A stretch of 64,000 nt of DNA from Celeribacter sp. HF31. GTDB taxonomy: Bacteria; Pseudomonadota; Alphaproteobacteria; Rhodobacterales; Rhodobacteraceae. The first letter of the stretch is position 1. Each line of letters begins with the position of its first letter. The stretch is from NCBI RefSeq assembly GCF_011806455.1, contig NZ_JAATOT010000005.1, forward strand, positions 124,001-188,000, written 5' to 3'. The notes under the pieces are model-generated. The model had not been told where the DNA came from, made no database searches, and saw only the letters and a program-made list of their open reading frames with translations. Of the stretch, positions 8,139 through 17,204 are shown piece after piece. The translations under genes and the position numbers were made by a program.

Positions 8139-9041
8139 ATGAGCGATTTCATCCTTTCCCTTGAGGGCACGGAAACGGGCCACCACGCGGCGCTGATCCT
8201 GGCGCTGATGGCGGCGTTTTTGCATGCACTTTTTGGCGCGCTGCAAAAAGGGCGGCACGATCCGTGGCTGTCGCGCGGAGCGATGGATTTCTTTTACGGC
8301 ATCATGGCGGCACCTTTTGCATTGTTCGTTGTGCCTTGGCCGGAACCGCATATGTGGTTGATTTTCCTCGGCATGTTCGTGATCCACATGGGCTATAAAA
8401 TCGCCCAGGGCTACACTTACACCAAGGGCGCCTATACGGTCGTCTACCCGGTGGTGCGCGGCTCGGGGCCGCTTTTTGCGGTGGTCGCTGCCGGGTTCGT
8501 CTTTGGCGAACATTTCACCTTGGTGCAGTGGCTCGGCGTTTTGGTGCTGATCTCCGGCATCTTCGGGCTGGCGCTTTACAATTTGCGGACCATCACGGTC
8601 GGGCGCGACACCATGGTGCCCGCCTTGATGCTCGCGGTGCTGACGGGCGCTTTCGTCGCACTTTACACGACCTATGACGCCTACGGCATCCGCTCCACCG
8701 CAGATCCGTTCACATTCTTGGCGTGGTTCTTTTTCCTCGACGGTTTGGTGATGCCCGTGGTGGCGTTTCTGCGCTACCGGAATATGGAGTTCAAACCCGC
8801 ACTCGGGCCGCTCGCGGTCAAAGGGTTCTTTGGTGGCATCGTCGCCTATTTCTCCTTTGGCTGTATCATGTTGGCGACCCGTCTCGATAATGTCGGCGAG
8901 GCGGCTGTGTTGCGGGAAACCTCCACTGTCTTTGCCGCTTTGATCGGATGGATCGTGTTGGGCGAAAAGGTGGGGCCGAGAAGATTGTCCCTCATGGCCT
9001 TGATTGCCTTGGGTGCGGTCATAGTTGAGATGGGTGGATAA
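8139..9041 (+). CDS. EamA/DMT-family transporter
   Basis: The protein has 300 residues with about ten hydrophobic helices arranged as two EamA repeats of about 140 residues. The end of each repeat shows the family pattern: VRGSGPLFAVVAAGFVFGE, and later LRETSTVFAALIGWIVLGEK. Such proteins export or import metabolites; the substrate cannot be read from sequence. The start follows AGCAGGGA. It lies 9 bp upstream of the yciB-type gene in the same direction, so the two probably form one transcript. Confidence 0.85.
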   Translation: MSDFILSLEGTETGHHAALILALMAAFLHALFGALQKGRHDPWLSRGAMDFFYGIMAAPFALFVVPWPEPHMWLIFLGMFVIHMGYKIAQGYTYTKGAYTVVYPVVRGSGPLFAVVAAGFVFGEHFTLVQWLGVLVLISGIFGLALYNLRTITVGRDTMVPALMLAVLTGAFVALYTTYDAYGIRSTADPFTFLAWFFFLDGLVMPVVAFLRYRNMEFKPALGPLAVKGFFGGIVAYFSFGCIMLATRLDNVGEAAVLRETSTVFAALIGWIVLGEKVGPRRLSLMALIALGAVIVEMGG

Positions 9042-9050
9042 GGAGCGCGC

Positions 9051-9695
9051 ATGTCGGAAGAAAAACAGATCAAGCCCTGGGTGAAACCGGTTCTCGAAAT
9101 GGGGCCGATCCTGGCGTTTTTCGCGGGCTATATCGCGCTGCGCGATCACGTGTTCACCATCGCGGGCACGGAGTATTCCGGGTTTATCGTGATGACGGCG
9201 GTGTTCATCCCGCTTTTGGCGCTCTCGACCCTGATCCTGTGGCGTCTGACCGGCAAGTTGTCAGCGATGCAGATCATGACGCTGGTGCTGGTCGTCGTCT
9301 TCGGGGGGCTGACGATCTGGCTCAACGACGAACGGTTTTTCAAGATGAAGCCGACGATGATTTACATCATGTTCGGGGCCATTCTGGGCGTTGGGCTTTT
9401 GCGCTCGAAAAGCTATCTTTCGCTGGTTTTGGGCGAGGTGATGCCTTTGGATGCGGACGGCTGGCGCAAGCTTGAGTTCCGCATGATGCTGTTTTTCTTC
9501 GGTCTGGCCGTCGCCAACGAGGCGATCTGGCGCACGATGACGACCGACACTTGGGTGAAGTTCAAGACCTTTGGCCTGCCGATCGCGATGCTGGCGTTTT
9601 TCATGGCGCAAAGCGGGTTGATGGCGCGGCACTCGACCGAAGACGACACGAAAAAGGCCGACACGAAAGAGGCGGACAAGGACGCGGCGGAGTAA
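9051..9695 (+). CDS. yciB: Inner membrane septation protein YciB/IspZ
   Basis: The protein has 214 residues with five to six membrane helices and the family features KPVLEMGPILAFF (N-terminus), MKPTMIY and WRKLEFRMMLFFFGLAVANE. YciB/IspZ proteins are linked to cell-envelope synthesis and septation. The C-terminus is a charged repeat of Lys, Ala, Asp and Glu (about 195-214). The ATG follows AAGGAGCGC. The gene ends 3 bp before the convergent lipoprotein hydrolase. The ftsY-to-yciB arrangement is common in this order. Confidence 0.9.
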   Translation: MSEEKQIKPWVKPVLEMGPILAFFAGYIALRDHVFTIAGTEYSGFIVMTAVFIPLLALSTLILWRLTGKLSAMQIMTLVLVVVFGGLTIWLNDERFFKMKPTMIYIMFGAILGVGLLRSKSYLSLVLGEVMPLDADGWRKLEFRMMLFFFGLAVANEAIWRTMTTDTWVKFKTFGLPIAMLAFFMAQSGLMARHSTEDDTKKADTKEADKDAAE

Positions 9696-9698
9696 CCG

Positions 9699-10811
9699 CT
9701 ACGTCCCGGTGATCGTGTAGGGAAGATAGGCAATCGCCAAGGCTGCGGAGCCGGTGAGGCTCAGCCCTTCGATCAGAATATCCTGTCCGGGCGCGCCGCC
9801 GACGATGCGATCGACAAAGCTGCGCGACGCGATCATCGACAAAAGCTCCGGCGACCTCATCAGGCTTGAGTGCCCCAGAGGGCCGGGGCGGGGCGCGACG
9901 GTCGTGTCCACAACCAAAACGCCAAGTCGCCGCAATTCCTCGATATTCTCCGCCTCTCCCACGCGGGGATGGCCGCCTGTGAGCACGGATGACAGTTTCA
10001 ACGCCCGATCCCGGCGGGAGGCAAAGACCGCCAGCTCGACGTCATAGGGGCGCAGATCTTTGACCTGGGTGCGGAACAGGTCGATGTCGATGTCGGCCTG
10101 CACCAGAACCACGCCGTTCAGGCGGTCCAGCGTTTCGCGGTCGCCTTCGAGCGCCAGACGTTTGAGAGCCTCCATCGTCAAAAGTCCGCCCATGGAATGC
10201 GCCAGAATGGTGATCTGTTCGGCCTGACTTTGGGCCAGATCGCGCAGGGTCTGGGCCAGCGCCTTGCGGGCAAACAAAACGGAATCGCGGTCGTAGGCGT
10301 AGCGCGAAACCCGCCCCGCAGAGGGCCAGGAAAACAGCACCATCGGCTGATCCAGTTGGAAATCCGTCGCAATCTGCGCGGCGCGGAACACGGCGCCGGG
10401 GTAGGAGACATTATAGCCATGGACGAACAAAACAACGCCGCGCTCGCCCTTGGGCTGGGCGCGGACGCGTTGGTTCAGGGCGTGGCGAAAGTCGGGTTCC
10501 GTGTCGAACCGCCGGCTGTCTGCGACGAAAAACTGTTTCTCCGGGTCGAGAGGTGTGCGGGGGAAGGAAAACTCGCCGGGATTGCGATCCCTCGGCACCG
10601 AGATTTGGTAATCGCAAAAGAAACGTGTGTCCGAGCGTGCGGCTTCAAAGACCTGCTGCGGATCTTGTGACACGGCGCGGTTGGTGACGACCAGAAGATC
10701 GCGTGCGTTCGTGGCCTTTATGTCCGGCGCGACATTCATCAAGGGCACGGAACAGGCGCTGAGACACAGCGCGCTGCCGCCCAGGATCATCTCCCGCCGG
10801 GTGAGGATCAC
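9699..10811 (-). CDS. Tat-type lipoprotein alpha/beta hydrolase (DUF900-like)
   Basis: A GTG start at 10811 overlaps the TGA of the upstream glutathione transferase (GTGA) and gives 370 residues. The N-terminus reads VILTRREMILGGSALCLSAC, a twin-arginine pattern followed by a lipobox ending in Cys20, so a membrane-anchored periplasmic lipoprotein is likely. The hydrolase core has VVLFVHGYNVSY (oxyanion region), FSWPSAG and the nucleophile elbow AHSMGG, with GHSSLMRS carrying the probable catalytic His. DUF900-type hydrolases are esterase-like, and the substrate is unknown. An internal ATG at 10790 has the ribosome-binding sequence too close. Confidence 0.85.
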   Translation of the reverse strand: MILTRREMILGGSALCLSACSVPLMNVAPDIKATNARDLLVVTNRAVSQDPQQVFEAARSDTRFFCDYQISVPRDRNPGEFSFPRTPLDPEKQFFVADSRRFDTEPDFRHALNQRVRAQPKGERGVVLFVHGYNVSYPGAVFRAAQIATDFQLDQPMVLFSWPSAGRVSRYAYDRDSVLFARKALAQTLRDLAQSQAEQITILAHSMGGLLTMEALKRLALEGDRETLDRLNGVVLVQADIDIDLFRTQVKDLRPYDVELAVFASRRDRALKLSSVLTGGHPRVGEAENIEELRRLGVLVVDTTVAPRPGPLGHSSLMRSPELLSMIASRSFVDRIVGGAPGQDILIEGLSLTGSAALAIAYLPYTITGT

Positions 10812-11527
10812 TTTTGTGCTCCGCCTTGCCCAAAGAGAATCTTTTGCGCCTCCTTGTCCTGCGCCGCATCTGTGCGTTTCTCGGCGGCCAAGGCCCGTCC
10901 ACGCTGCACCGCCGGGCGCGAGGCGATCCGCGCGATCCAGCGGGCCAGATGCGGTTTGTCGTCGAGGCTCTGTTCCTGTTTTTCCCACAGGGACGCCCAG
11001 GGCCAGATCGCCATATCGGCGATGGAATAGAAATCCCCCGCGACGAATTCTTCCTCCGCCAACCGCCGGTCGAGCACGCCATACAAACGCGCCACCTCAT
11101 TGCGATAGCGGTTCTTGGCATAGGGCAGGTCGTTCGGCGGCTCCATATTGGGCGCGTAGCTCAGAAAATGATGCGCCTGTCCGGCCATGGGACCAAGCCC
11201 GCCCATCTGCCACATCAGCCATTGATCGACGGCAACATGATCCCGCTCGCCACCGCCGTAGAACTGGCCGGATTTGCGCGCGAGATATTGCAGGATCGCG
11301 CCCGATTCAAAGATCGAAATCGGCCGCCCGCCGGGCCCTTCGGGATCGACGATGGCGGGCATGCGGTTGTTGGGCGCGATTTTGAGAAACTCGGGCGCGA
11401 ACTGTTCGCCCGCGCCGATGTTCACCAATTTGACCTCATAGGGCAGGTCCATTTCTTCAAGTGCGATGGAGATTTTCCAGCCATTGGGCGTGGGCCAGTA
11501 GTGGAGCGTGATGGGGGTGTCGATCAT
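10808..11527 (-). CDS. Glutathione S-transferase, Nu-class (YghU/YfcG-like)
   Basis: The protein has 239 residues. The N-terminal thioredoxin-like domain has LHYWPTPNGWKISIALEE and NNRMPAIVDPEGPGG followed by ISIFESGAILQYLA. The helical C-terminal domain has FYSIADMAIWPW. Asn is in place of the Tyr/Ser of many GSTs, as in the Nu class, which reduces disulfides and peroxides with two glutathiones. A GTG start at 11551 would add eight residues; the ATG at 11527 fits the family better. It is translationally coupled to the lipoprotein hydrolase. Confidence 0.88.
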   Translation of the reverse strand: MIDTPITLHYWPTPNGWKISIALEEMDLPYEVKLVNIGAGEQFAPEFLKIAPNNRMPAIVDPEGPGGRPISIFESGAILQYLARKSGQFYGGGERDHVAVDQWLMWQMGGLGPMAGQAHHFLSYAPNMEPPNDLPYAKNRYRNEVARLYGVLDRRLAEEEFVAGDFYSIADMAIWPWASLWEKQEQSLDDKPHLARWIARIASRPAVQRGRALAAEKRTDAAQDKEAQKILFGQGGAQK

Positions 11528-11577
11528 ATGCCTTGTCCGTGCTGTCGTCACTCCCCGGTGATCCGGGGATGTTTCCC

Positions 11578-12501
11578 TCAGGATGACGCTTTGCGCGAAA
11601 AGGACAAGGGCGAAGCGAAGGGACGGCGCGGCAAAAGATGCGAAAACCGGGGCGCATGGGTGGCCGGAAGCGCCTCTTGTAACAATCCCATCGGCAGACG
11701 TTCGGGATGACGCAGCGCCGTGCGGTAAAACGCGAACACGCCCGCGCGCAGATAGGGCGACCAGTGACAGATTTTCTTGTCCGCTGCGGGAATGTCATAG
11801 CCGAGACGCGCCAAGGCTGCGCGGGTTGCGGTGTCGTCGATTTGAATGTCGCACCAACCGCGAGGGGTTTGCCCCAACCCTGCGCCCAGAGAGCGAGACG
11901 GCGCATGATCGGGGACCAGCGCCATCTCGAAAAGCGCGTCGAAGAGATCATTTTCTCGTGAGGTTACGTTCAACACCTCCGCCGTGCGCCCGGCGGCACT
12001 GTCGAGGGCGTGTTCGGCGGTCGAACGGAACTCGGCGGCAGAGAGGAGAATCGCACGGCGCACCGCGCCTTCAGGCAGATGCGGCAAGGCGGAGAGGATC
12101 ACGCGCGCGCCCAAAGAGTGACCCATCACATGAACAGGACGGTCGAGTTTCCAGATCAGCCGGGCCAAAGCCTCGCCGGTGGCGCGGGCTTCCGCGTAGG
12201 CCTGCCAGATCGAGCCGCGCGCCTGCCAGCCGAGCGCAATGCAAAGCCCCTCATCGGAGCGCCCGCTGCCAAAGCCAAGTCCGCGCGGCCAGCTCAGCGC
12301 CTTGCGACAGGTCAGGCCGGGATCGAGCGAGAGGATATGGTCATGCGGGTCGTGCTCTGGCACAAGCGGCGAGAATTTGTAGCCGTGGACACAGATGACA
12401 ATCGGCGCGCCCGTGGGCGTCTTCGCCAGAGCCTCGCGCAGGACCAGCGACGTGCCAGCGGGCAAAAAGGACCCATCTGTGTTGATCTTCAAAAGGGGCA
12501 T
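11578..12501 (-). CDS. Alpha/beta hydrolase
   Basis: The protein is about 307 residues from the ATG at 12501 (MPLLKINTDGSFLPAG), which follows GAGGG at 8-bp spacing. It has PIVICVHGYKFSP near residue 40, the nucleophile elbow VMGHSLGARV, and a C-terminal region with ICHWSPYLRAG that may supply the catalytic His. No signal peptide is seen. The frame stays open upstream and could start earlier (about 12619), but that stretch has no family-like sequence. It is 50 bp upstream of the GST gene on the same strand. Substrate unknown. Confidence 0.78.
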   Translation of the reverse strand: MPLLKINTDGSFLPAGTSLVLREALAKTPTGAPIVICVHGYKFSPLVPEHDPHDHILSLDPGLTCRKALSWPRGLGFGSGRSDEGLCIALGWQARGSIWQAYAEARATGEALARLIWKLDRPVHVMGHSLGARVILSALPHLPEGAVRRAILLSAAEFRSTAEHALDSAAGRTAEVLNVTSRENDLFDALFEMALVPDHAPSRSLGAGLGQTPRGWCDIQIDDTATRAALARLGYDIPAADKKICHWSPYLRAGVFAFYRTALRHPERLPMGLLQEALPATHAPRFSHLLPRRPFASPLSFSRKASS

Positions 12502-12625
12502 CTGCGCCACCCTCTGTTGCCTCACCCAAGTGTCTTCCCTGCCTGTGATATGCGCGAGAAGTGTCACGATGCTGCGACAGGGCGGTGAATCTTTGTTAAC
12601 GAGGGCGGGCGCATCGGTCATGCGC

Positions 12626-12631
12626 TTGACA
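12626..12631 (+). promoter_or_regulatory. Possible -35 element of the metZ promoter
   Basis: TTGACA lies 40 bp upstream of the riboswitch aptamer in the right orientation. No convincing -10 hexamer is present at 16-18 bp. The best AT stretch (TTTGTA, 12645-12650) is too close, so only the -35 is proposed. Confidence 0.3.
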
Positions 12632-12670
12632 GGATGTCGCAGGATTTGTACCCCGCCAGATACAAGGCGA

Positions 12671-12724
12671 CGTGGCGATTTGTTCTCCGGATTGCGGGCC
12701 ACGCTAAAAACACCGCTAAAGAGG
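12671..12724 (+). ncRNA. SAM-II riboswitch (metA motif) upstream of metZ
   Basis: P1 is CGTGGC (12671-12676) pairing with GCCACG (12698-12703). It is followed directly by the conserved GATTTG (12677-12682). After P1 comes CTAAAAACACCGCTAAAGAGG (12704-12724), the A-rich pseudoknot segment with the signature GCTAAA. This matches the known SAM-II layout, including TTGC before the P1 3' strand. SAM-II aptamers bind S-adenosylmethionine and lower expression of methionine genes in alphaproteobacteria. The aptamer ends about 80 bp before the metZ start. Confidence 0.93.
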
Positions 12725-12805
12725 TCAGGACGAGACGCCGGGTTGGTCAGAACCCTCCGCGCCCCAGCCCTTGATCGAATGGGGATAATGGCGAAAGGGA
12801 TCATG

Positions 12806-14005
12806 ATGACCAAAAAGAACGCGACTGGGAAAGCCTGGAAAACCCAAACCAAACTCATCCACGACGGCGTGCGTCGCTCGCAATACGGCGAGGTCTCCGA
12901 GGCCTTGTTCCTGACGCAGGGCTTTGTCTACGACACCGCCGAGGCCGCAGAAGCGCGGTTCGTCAACCAAGGCGAGGACGAGTTCATCTACGCCCGCTAC
13001 GGCAACCCGACGACTCGTATGTTCGAGGATCGGATGGCGGCGATTGAGGGCTGTGAAGACGCGTTCGCGACCGCCTCGGGCATGGCCGCCGTGGCGGGTG
13101 CTTTGATGTCGATCCTCAAAGCGGGCGATCATCTGGTGTCCTCGAAGGCACTGTTCGGGTCGTGTCTTTACATCGTCACCGAAGTGCTGCCAAAATTCGG
13201 CGTCGAGACCACGCTGGTCGATGGCACGAATCTGGACGAGTGGAAGGCCGCGATCCGCCCCGACACCAAAGCCGTGTTCTGCGAGAGCATTTCCAACCCG
13301 ACGCTGGAGGTGATCGACCTCAAAGCCGTCTCCGAGCTGGCTCATGCCGTCGGTGCGCTGGTCGTGGTGGACAACGCCATGTGCACACCGATTTTCTCCT
13401 ACGCGAAAGAGGCTGGCGCCGATCTGATCATCTACTCCACGACCAAACATGTGGACGGGCAGGGGCGCTGTCTCGGCGGCATCATCGCGGGCGACCGCGC
13501 GCTGATCCGGGGTCCGGTAGAGATGTATGTCAAACACACCGGCGGGGCGATTTCGCCCTTCAACGCCTGGATTCAGCTCAAATCTTTGGACACGCTCGAC
13601 CTGCGCGTGCGGCGTCAGGCGGAGACGGCGATGAAGCTTTGCGAGGCTTTGGACGGTCATCCGGCGCTCAATTCCGTGCGCTACCCGTCCTACAAGTCGC
13701 ATCCGCAATATGAGCTGGCCAAAACGCAATCCGAGGCCGCAGGCACGGTGATCACCGTTGATCTCAAGGGCGGCAAGGAGGCGGCGTTCAAATTTCTCAA
13801 CGCTCTGGACGTTTTCACGCTGTCGAACAATTTCGCCGATGCGAAATCCATCGCGACGCACCCCTGCACGACGACTCACAAGAACGTGCCGGTCGAAAAG
13901 CGCCCGGAATTGGGGCTGACCGATGGTCTCGTGCGGCTCTCGATGGGGCTTGAGGATGGTGAGGACATCATCGCGGATATTTTGAACGCGCTCGAAGCGG
14001 TTTGA
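12806..14005 (+). CDS. metZ: O-succinylhomoserine sulfhydrylase
   Basis: The protein has 399 residues and belongs to the Cys/Met-metabolism PLP enzymes. It makes homocysteine from O-succinylhomoserine and sulfide. Motifs include YARYGNPTTRMFEDR, ATASGMAAVAG, VVVDNAMCTPIF, and the PLP lysine in YSTTKHVDGQGR. RPELGLTDGLVRLSMGLEDGE closes the fold. Two ATGs overlap (12803 and 12806); the second has better spacing from AAAGGGA. The SAM-II riboswitch upstream supports the methionine role and predicts repression by SAM. Confidence 0.94.
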   Translation: MTKKNATGKAWKTQTKLIHDGVRRSQYGEVSEALFLTQGFVYDTAEAAEARFVNQGEDEFIYARYGNPTTRMFEDRMAAIEGCEDAFATASGMAAVAGALMSILKAGDHLVSSKALFGSCLYIVTEVLPKFGVETTLVDGTNLDEWKAAIRPDTKAVFCESISNPTLEVIDLKAVSELAHAVGALVVVDNAMCTPIFSYAKEAGADLIIYSTTKHVDGQGRCLGGIIAGDRALIRGPVEMYVKHTGGAISPFNAWIQLKSLDTLDLRVRRQAETAMKLCEALDGHPALNSVRYPSYKSHPQYELAKTQSEAAGTVITVDLKGGKEAAFKFLNALDVFTLSNNFADAKSIATHPCTTTHKNVPVEKRPELGLTDGLVRLSMGLEDGEDIIADILNALEAV

Positions 14006-14082
14006 TCCAAACGCGCGTCCCCTTCGTAGTGGTAATATCTGTGAAACCTCTTATATGAGGCGCAGCGTTGAAGGGATTTTCG

Positions 14083-15186
14083 ATGAACATGCATCCGAGC
14101 GATCTTGAGAAGAAGGACCGGGCGGCCGCCGAGGCCGCTCTTGCGACCCTGAGAGACTGGGCCGCTCAGGCGACGCCGACCGAAGTGGCCGAGCTTGACC
14201 CGGCCATCGCGCGGCTTTTGCCCGAGGCCAATGATTTCGCCAATTACCCGGCGCTGCGCCGCGCTTACCCGGAAGATTTCGAGGTGGACGAGGCCTATAA
14301 AGAGGGGCTTCCCGATCTGCAAAACGGGCCGGAAAGCCTGATCAAGGGCGCCAAGCGGCAAATCCAGCATGTCGGCATTTCGAACTTCCGTCTGCCGATC
14401 CGGTTCCGCACCCGTGATAACGGAGATTTGACGCTCGAGACCTCCGTCACTGGCACCGTGTCCTTGGAGGCGGAGAAAAAGGGCATCAACATGTCCCGGA
14501 TCATGCGTTCGTTTTACAAACACGCTGAGCGCAGTTTTTCTTTCGACGTGATCCAGGCGGCGCTGCGCGACTATCAAAGCGATCTCGACAGTTTCGATGC
14601 GCGCATCCAGATGCGGTTTTCCTTCCCGGTGAAACGGCCGTCTTTGCGCTCGGGCCTTGAGGGCTACCAGTATTACGACATCGCGCTGGAACTCGTTGAA
14701 GTCGCCGGTAAAATGACAGAAATCATGCATTTGGACTATGTGTATAGCTCCACTTGCCCCTGTTCTCTTGAACTTTCCGAACATGCGCGCCGCACACGGC
14801 ATCAACTCGCGACGCCGCATTCGCAACGCTCCGTGGCGCGGATTTCGGTCGAGGTGAAGAACCAGCAGGACACGCTTTGGTTCGAAGATCTGATCGATCT
14901 GTGCCGCCAAGCCGTGCCGACCGAGACGCAGGTGATGGTGAAACGCGAGGACGAACAGGCCTTCGCTGAACTGAACGCCGCAAACCCGATTTTCGTCGAA
15001 GACGCGGCGCGTTTGTTCTCCGAAGTCTTGGAAAACGATCCGCGCATCGGCGACTTCCGCGTGGTCGCCTCGCATCAGGAAAGCCTGCATTCGCATGATG
15101 CCGTGTCGGTCCTGACCGAGGGGGAGACCTTTGCCGCGCAAAGCCTCGATCCGAAACTGTTTTCGACGCTGTTCCACGTCGGATAA
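14083..15186 (+). CDS. folE2: GTP cyclohydrolase, FolE2 (type IB)
   Basis: The protein has 367 residues. It catalyses the first step of tetrahydrofolate synthesis from GTP and is the metal-flexible alternative to the zinc enzyme FolE. The hallmark STCPCSLELSEH puts cysteines at 225 and 227 and is followed by HSQRSVARISVEV. A typical C-terminus has VVASHQESLHSHDA. The ATG at 14083 follows GAAGGGA. A small palindrome CCTCTTATATGAGG lies at about 14047-14060 upstream. A zinc-dependent repressor would be plausible, but no convincing Zur box was seen. Confidence 0.94.
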   Translation: MNMHPSDLEKKDRAAAEAALATLRDWAAQATPTEVAELDPAIARLLPEANDFANYPALRRAYPEDFEVDEAYKEGLPDLQNGPESLIKGAKRQIQHVGISNFRLPIRFRTRDNGDLTLETSVTGTVSLEAEKKGINMSRIMRSFYKHAERSFSFDVIQAALRDYQSDLDSFDARIQMRFSFPVKRPSLRSGLEGYQYYDIALELVEVAGKMTEIMHLDYVYSSTCPCSLELSEHARRTRHQLATPHSQRSVARISVEVKNQQDTLWFEDLIDLCRQAVPTETQVMVKREDEQAFAELNAANPIFVEDAARLFSEVLENDPRIGDFRVVASHQESLHSHDAVSVLTEGETFAAQSLDPKLFSTLFHVG

Positions 15187-15243
15187 GCGCTGGAGACCAT
15201 CTAAACACTGGACCTGTCGCCGACGCTTGGGTTAGGTGACGTC

Positions 15244-15615
15244 ATGGTTTTTGCGACGCTGCGCCTTTTCCTGTTTCTCGCGCTCATGCTCGGGATTGTG
15301 GGGCCGAAATCTTCGGCCCTCTTGGCGCAGCTTGGCCTCATTCATACACAGGTGATTGTGATCTGTACCGGCGATGGGCTTCAGACCATCACGCTGGATG
15401 CCGATGGCAATCCTATCGAGCACGAAGACGCCAAATCGCAACCCTGTCCGCTCTGCCATGTCACCTCGACAGTGGTGGGCATGACCTTGGACAATCCCTA
15501 TCCGGCCACGCATCGGCTGGCCGATTATCCGAAACCCGATGAGGTTTCGGGCCGCGGCGCCCCCTATGTGCACCGCTTTGCGCGGGCACCGCCTGCGTCT
15601 CTGATCCTTTCCTGA
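15244..15615 (+). CDS. DUF2946-like small membrane protein
   Basis: The protein has 123 residues, with one hydrophobic segment at about 5-35 and a mid-protein QPCPLCHVTS motif (near 66-75) preceded by GLQTITLDADG. These features are typical of DUF2946 proteins, which often neighbour copper or iron genes. The CPLC pair could bind metal or form a disulfide. It is 78 bp upstream of a PepSY protein in the same direction, so a shared transcript in metal uptake is an inference from context. Confidence 0.72.
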   Translation: MVFATLRLFLFLALMLGIVGPKSSALLAQLGLIHTQVIVICTGDGLQTITLDADGNPIEHEDAKSQPCPLCHVTSTVVGMTLDNPYPATHRLADYPKPDEVSGRGAPYVHRFARAPPASLILS

Positions 15616-15693
15616 GACATCTGAAAACCAATACCGACCTGATCCGGGCCGCGCCGAAGGCGCGCCTGTCAGGCCATGAAAGGACGTGAGACC

Positions 15694-17100
15694 ATGGTCG
15701 CACTCGATCAATCTCCTGCACAAGAGATGCAGGACGCTGCGGGCAATGCCGCAAAATTCTACCGCGCCGCATGGCGCTGGCATTTCTATGCCGGGCTTTA
15801 TGTCATTCCGTTTTTCATCATGCTGGCGCTCACCGGCATGTTGATGATGTGGATTTCTTTTCTCGATGGAAGAGATGGCGAAAAAACCGCAGTCACGCCG
15901 CTTGAGGCACCTCTGGCCGTGTCAGTTCAGGCGCAAGCGGCGCTCTCGGAGTTTCCCGATGGAGAACTGATCCAATATGTTGCGCCCCGCGCCGACAACC
16001 TGGCCGCCCTGTTTCGTGTCAACACAGAAGCCGGAGCAATGATGGTGGTGGTCGATCCCTATACCGCCGAGGTGATCGAAACCTTTCCACGACGCTCCGG
16101 TCTCTATGATCTGCTGGACAATACACATGGTGAGTTGCTGATCGGTGTGACCGGGGACCGTATGGTCGAGATCGCCGCCTCCCTTGGGGTGATCCTTTTG
16201 GTCACGGGCCTCTATCTTTGGTGGCCGCGAGAGACACGTCTGCGCGACGCCTTGCTGCCACGCCTGCGCGCGCGGGGCAGGGCGCTTTGGAAGAATTTGC
16301 ATTCGGTGGTCGGGATATGGATCTCTGTCATTCTGCTGTTCTTCCTCATTTCGGGCCTGTCATGGGCCGGTGTCTGGGGCGAGAAAATGGTGCAGGCCTG
16401 GTCGAGCTTTCCGGCCGAAAAATGGGGCGCGCCGCTTTCGGATGTTCCGCATGGCGCGATGAATGACGGTCCCAAAGAGGTGCCATGGGCTCTTGAACAA
16501 ACGCTCATGCCTGCGTCCGGCTCGTTGTTTGGCGAGGAAGGGCTAAAACCCGGCGTACCGGTGAGCCTGGATACGATGGATGCTTTGGCGCGTGAGATTG
16601 GCTTTGATGCCCGGTATCAGATGAACTTGCCGATGGGGGAGACAGGCGTGTTTACCTTGTCTCGCGACAGTATGAACACGGATAGTCTTGATCCGATGTC
16701 GGACCGCACGGTCCATATTGATCGTTACAGCGGTAAAATCCTCGCGGATGTCCGATATGAGGACTATTCTCTTATGGGCAAGGCGATGGCCGTGGGCATC
16801 GCCCTTCACATGGGGACGGTGGGGCTTTGGGTGATTTTGCTCAACACAGTCTACTGTCTTTCGGTGATTTTCCTCTGCGTCTCGGGCGCCGTGATGTGGT
16901 GGAAACGGCGTCCCGCGGGTAGCCTGCGCATCGCGCCGCCGCCCTTGCCGAAAAACATGCCGCTCTGGAAAGGGGCCGTGTCCATCGGTCTTGTGCTTTG
17001 TTTCGCCTTTCCAATGGCGGGGCTGACATTGCTGGTGGTTTTGCTGCTGGACTGGCTGGTGATCAGCCGCATTCCGGCGTTGAAGCGGGCATTTTTGTGA
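15694..17100 (+). CDS. PepSY-associated membrane protein (COG3182 family)
   Basis: The protein is about 468 residues with four to five membrane helices (about 25-50, 180-200, 210-235, 375-410 and 430-460). The family start WRWHFYAGLYVIPFFIMLALTG is followed by a PepSY-like periplasmic stretch (VVVDPYTAEVIETFPR) and the conserved pattern NLHSVVGIWISVIL. The His residues in the helices recall cytochrome-like iron reductases that often accompany siderophore uptake. A start at 15676 would add six residues. Confidence 0.85.
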   Translation: MVALDQSPAQEMQDAAGNAAKFYRAAWRWHFYAGLYVIPFFIMLALTGMLMMWISFLDGRDGEKTAVTPLEAPLAVSVQAQAALSEFPDGELIQYVAPRADNLAALFRVNTEAGAMMVVVDPYTAEVIETFPRRSGLYDLLDNTHGELLIGVTGDRMVEIAASLGVILLVTGLYLWWPRETRLRDALLPRLRARGRALWKNLHSVVGIWISVILLFFLISGLSWAGVWGEKMVQAWSSFPAEKWGAPLSDVPHGAMNDGPKEVPWALEQTLMPASGSLFGEEGLKPGVPVSLDTMDALAREIGFDARYQMNLPMGETGVFTLSRDSMNTDSLDPMSDRTVHIDRYSGKILADVRYEDYSLMGKAMAVGIALHMGTVGLWVILLNTVYCLSVIFLCVSGAVMWWKRRPAGSLRIAPPPLPKNMPLWKGAVSIGLVLCFAFPMAGLTLLVVLLLDWLVISRIPALKRAFL

Positions 17101-17113
17101 TCTGAGCCAAGGT

Positions 17114-17140
17114 ATGGCCGGGCGGAAGACGTCCGGCCAT
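17114..17140. other. Inverted repeat between PepSY and trkH genes
   Basis: ATGGCCGG (17114-17121) and CCGGCCAT (17133-17140) form an 8-bp GC stem with an 11-nt loop. There is no T-run, so a simple intrinsic terminator is not supported. Confidence 0.35.
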
Positions 17141-17204
17141 CTCCGCGATCTGCTGTCTTTTATGCGCTTGACTTGCGGGCGCGGCCCCGCCAAGCCTTGC
17201 CCTC

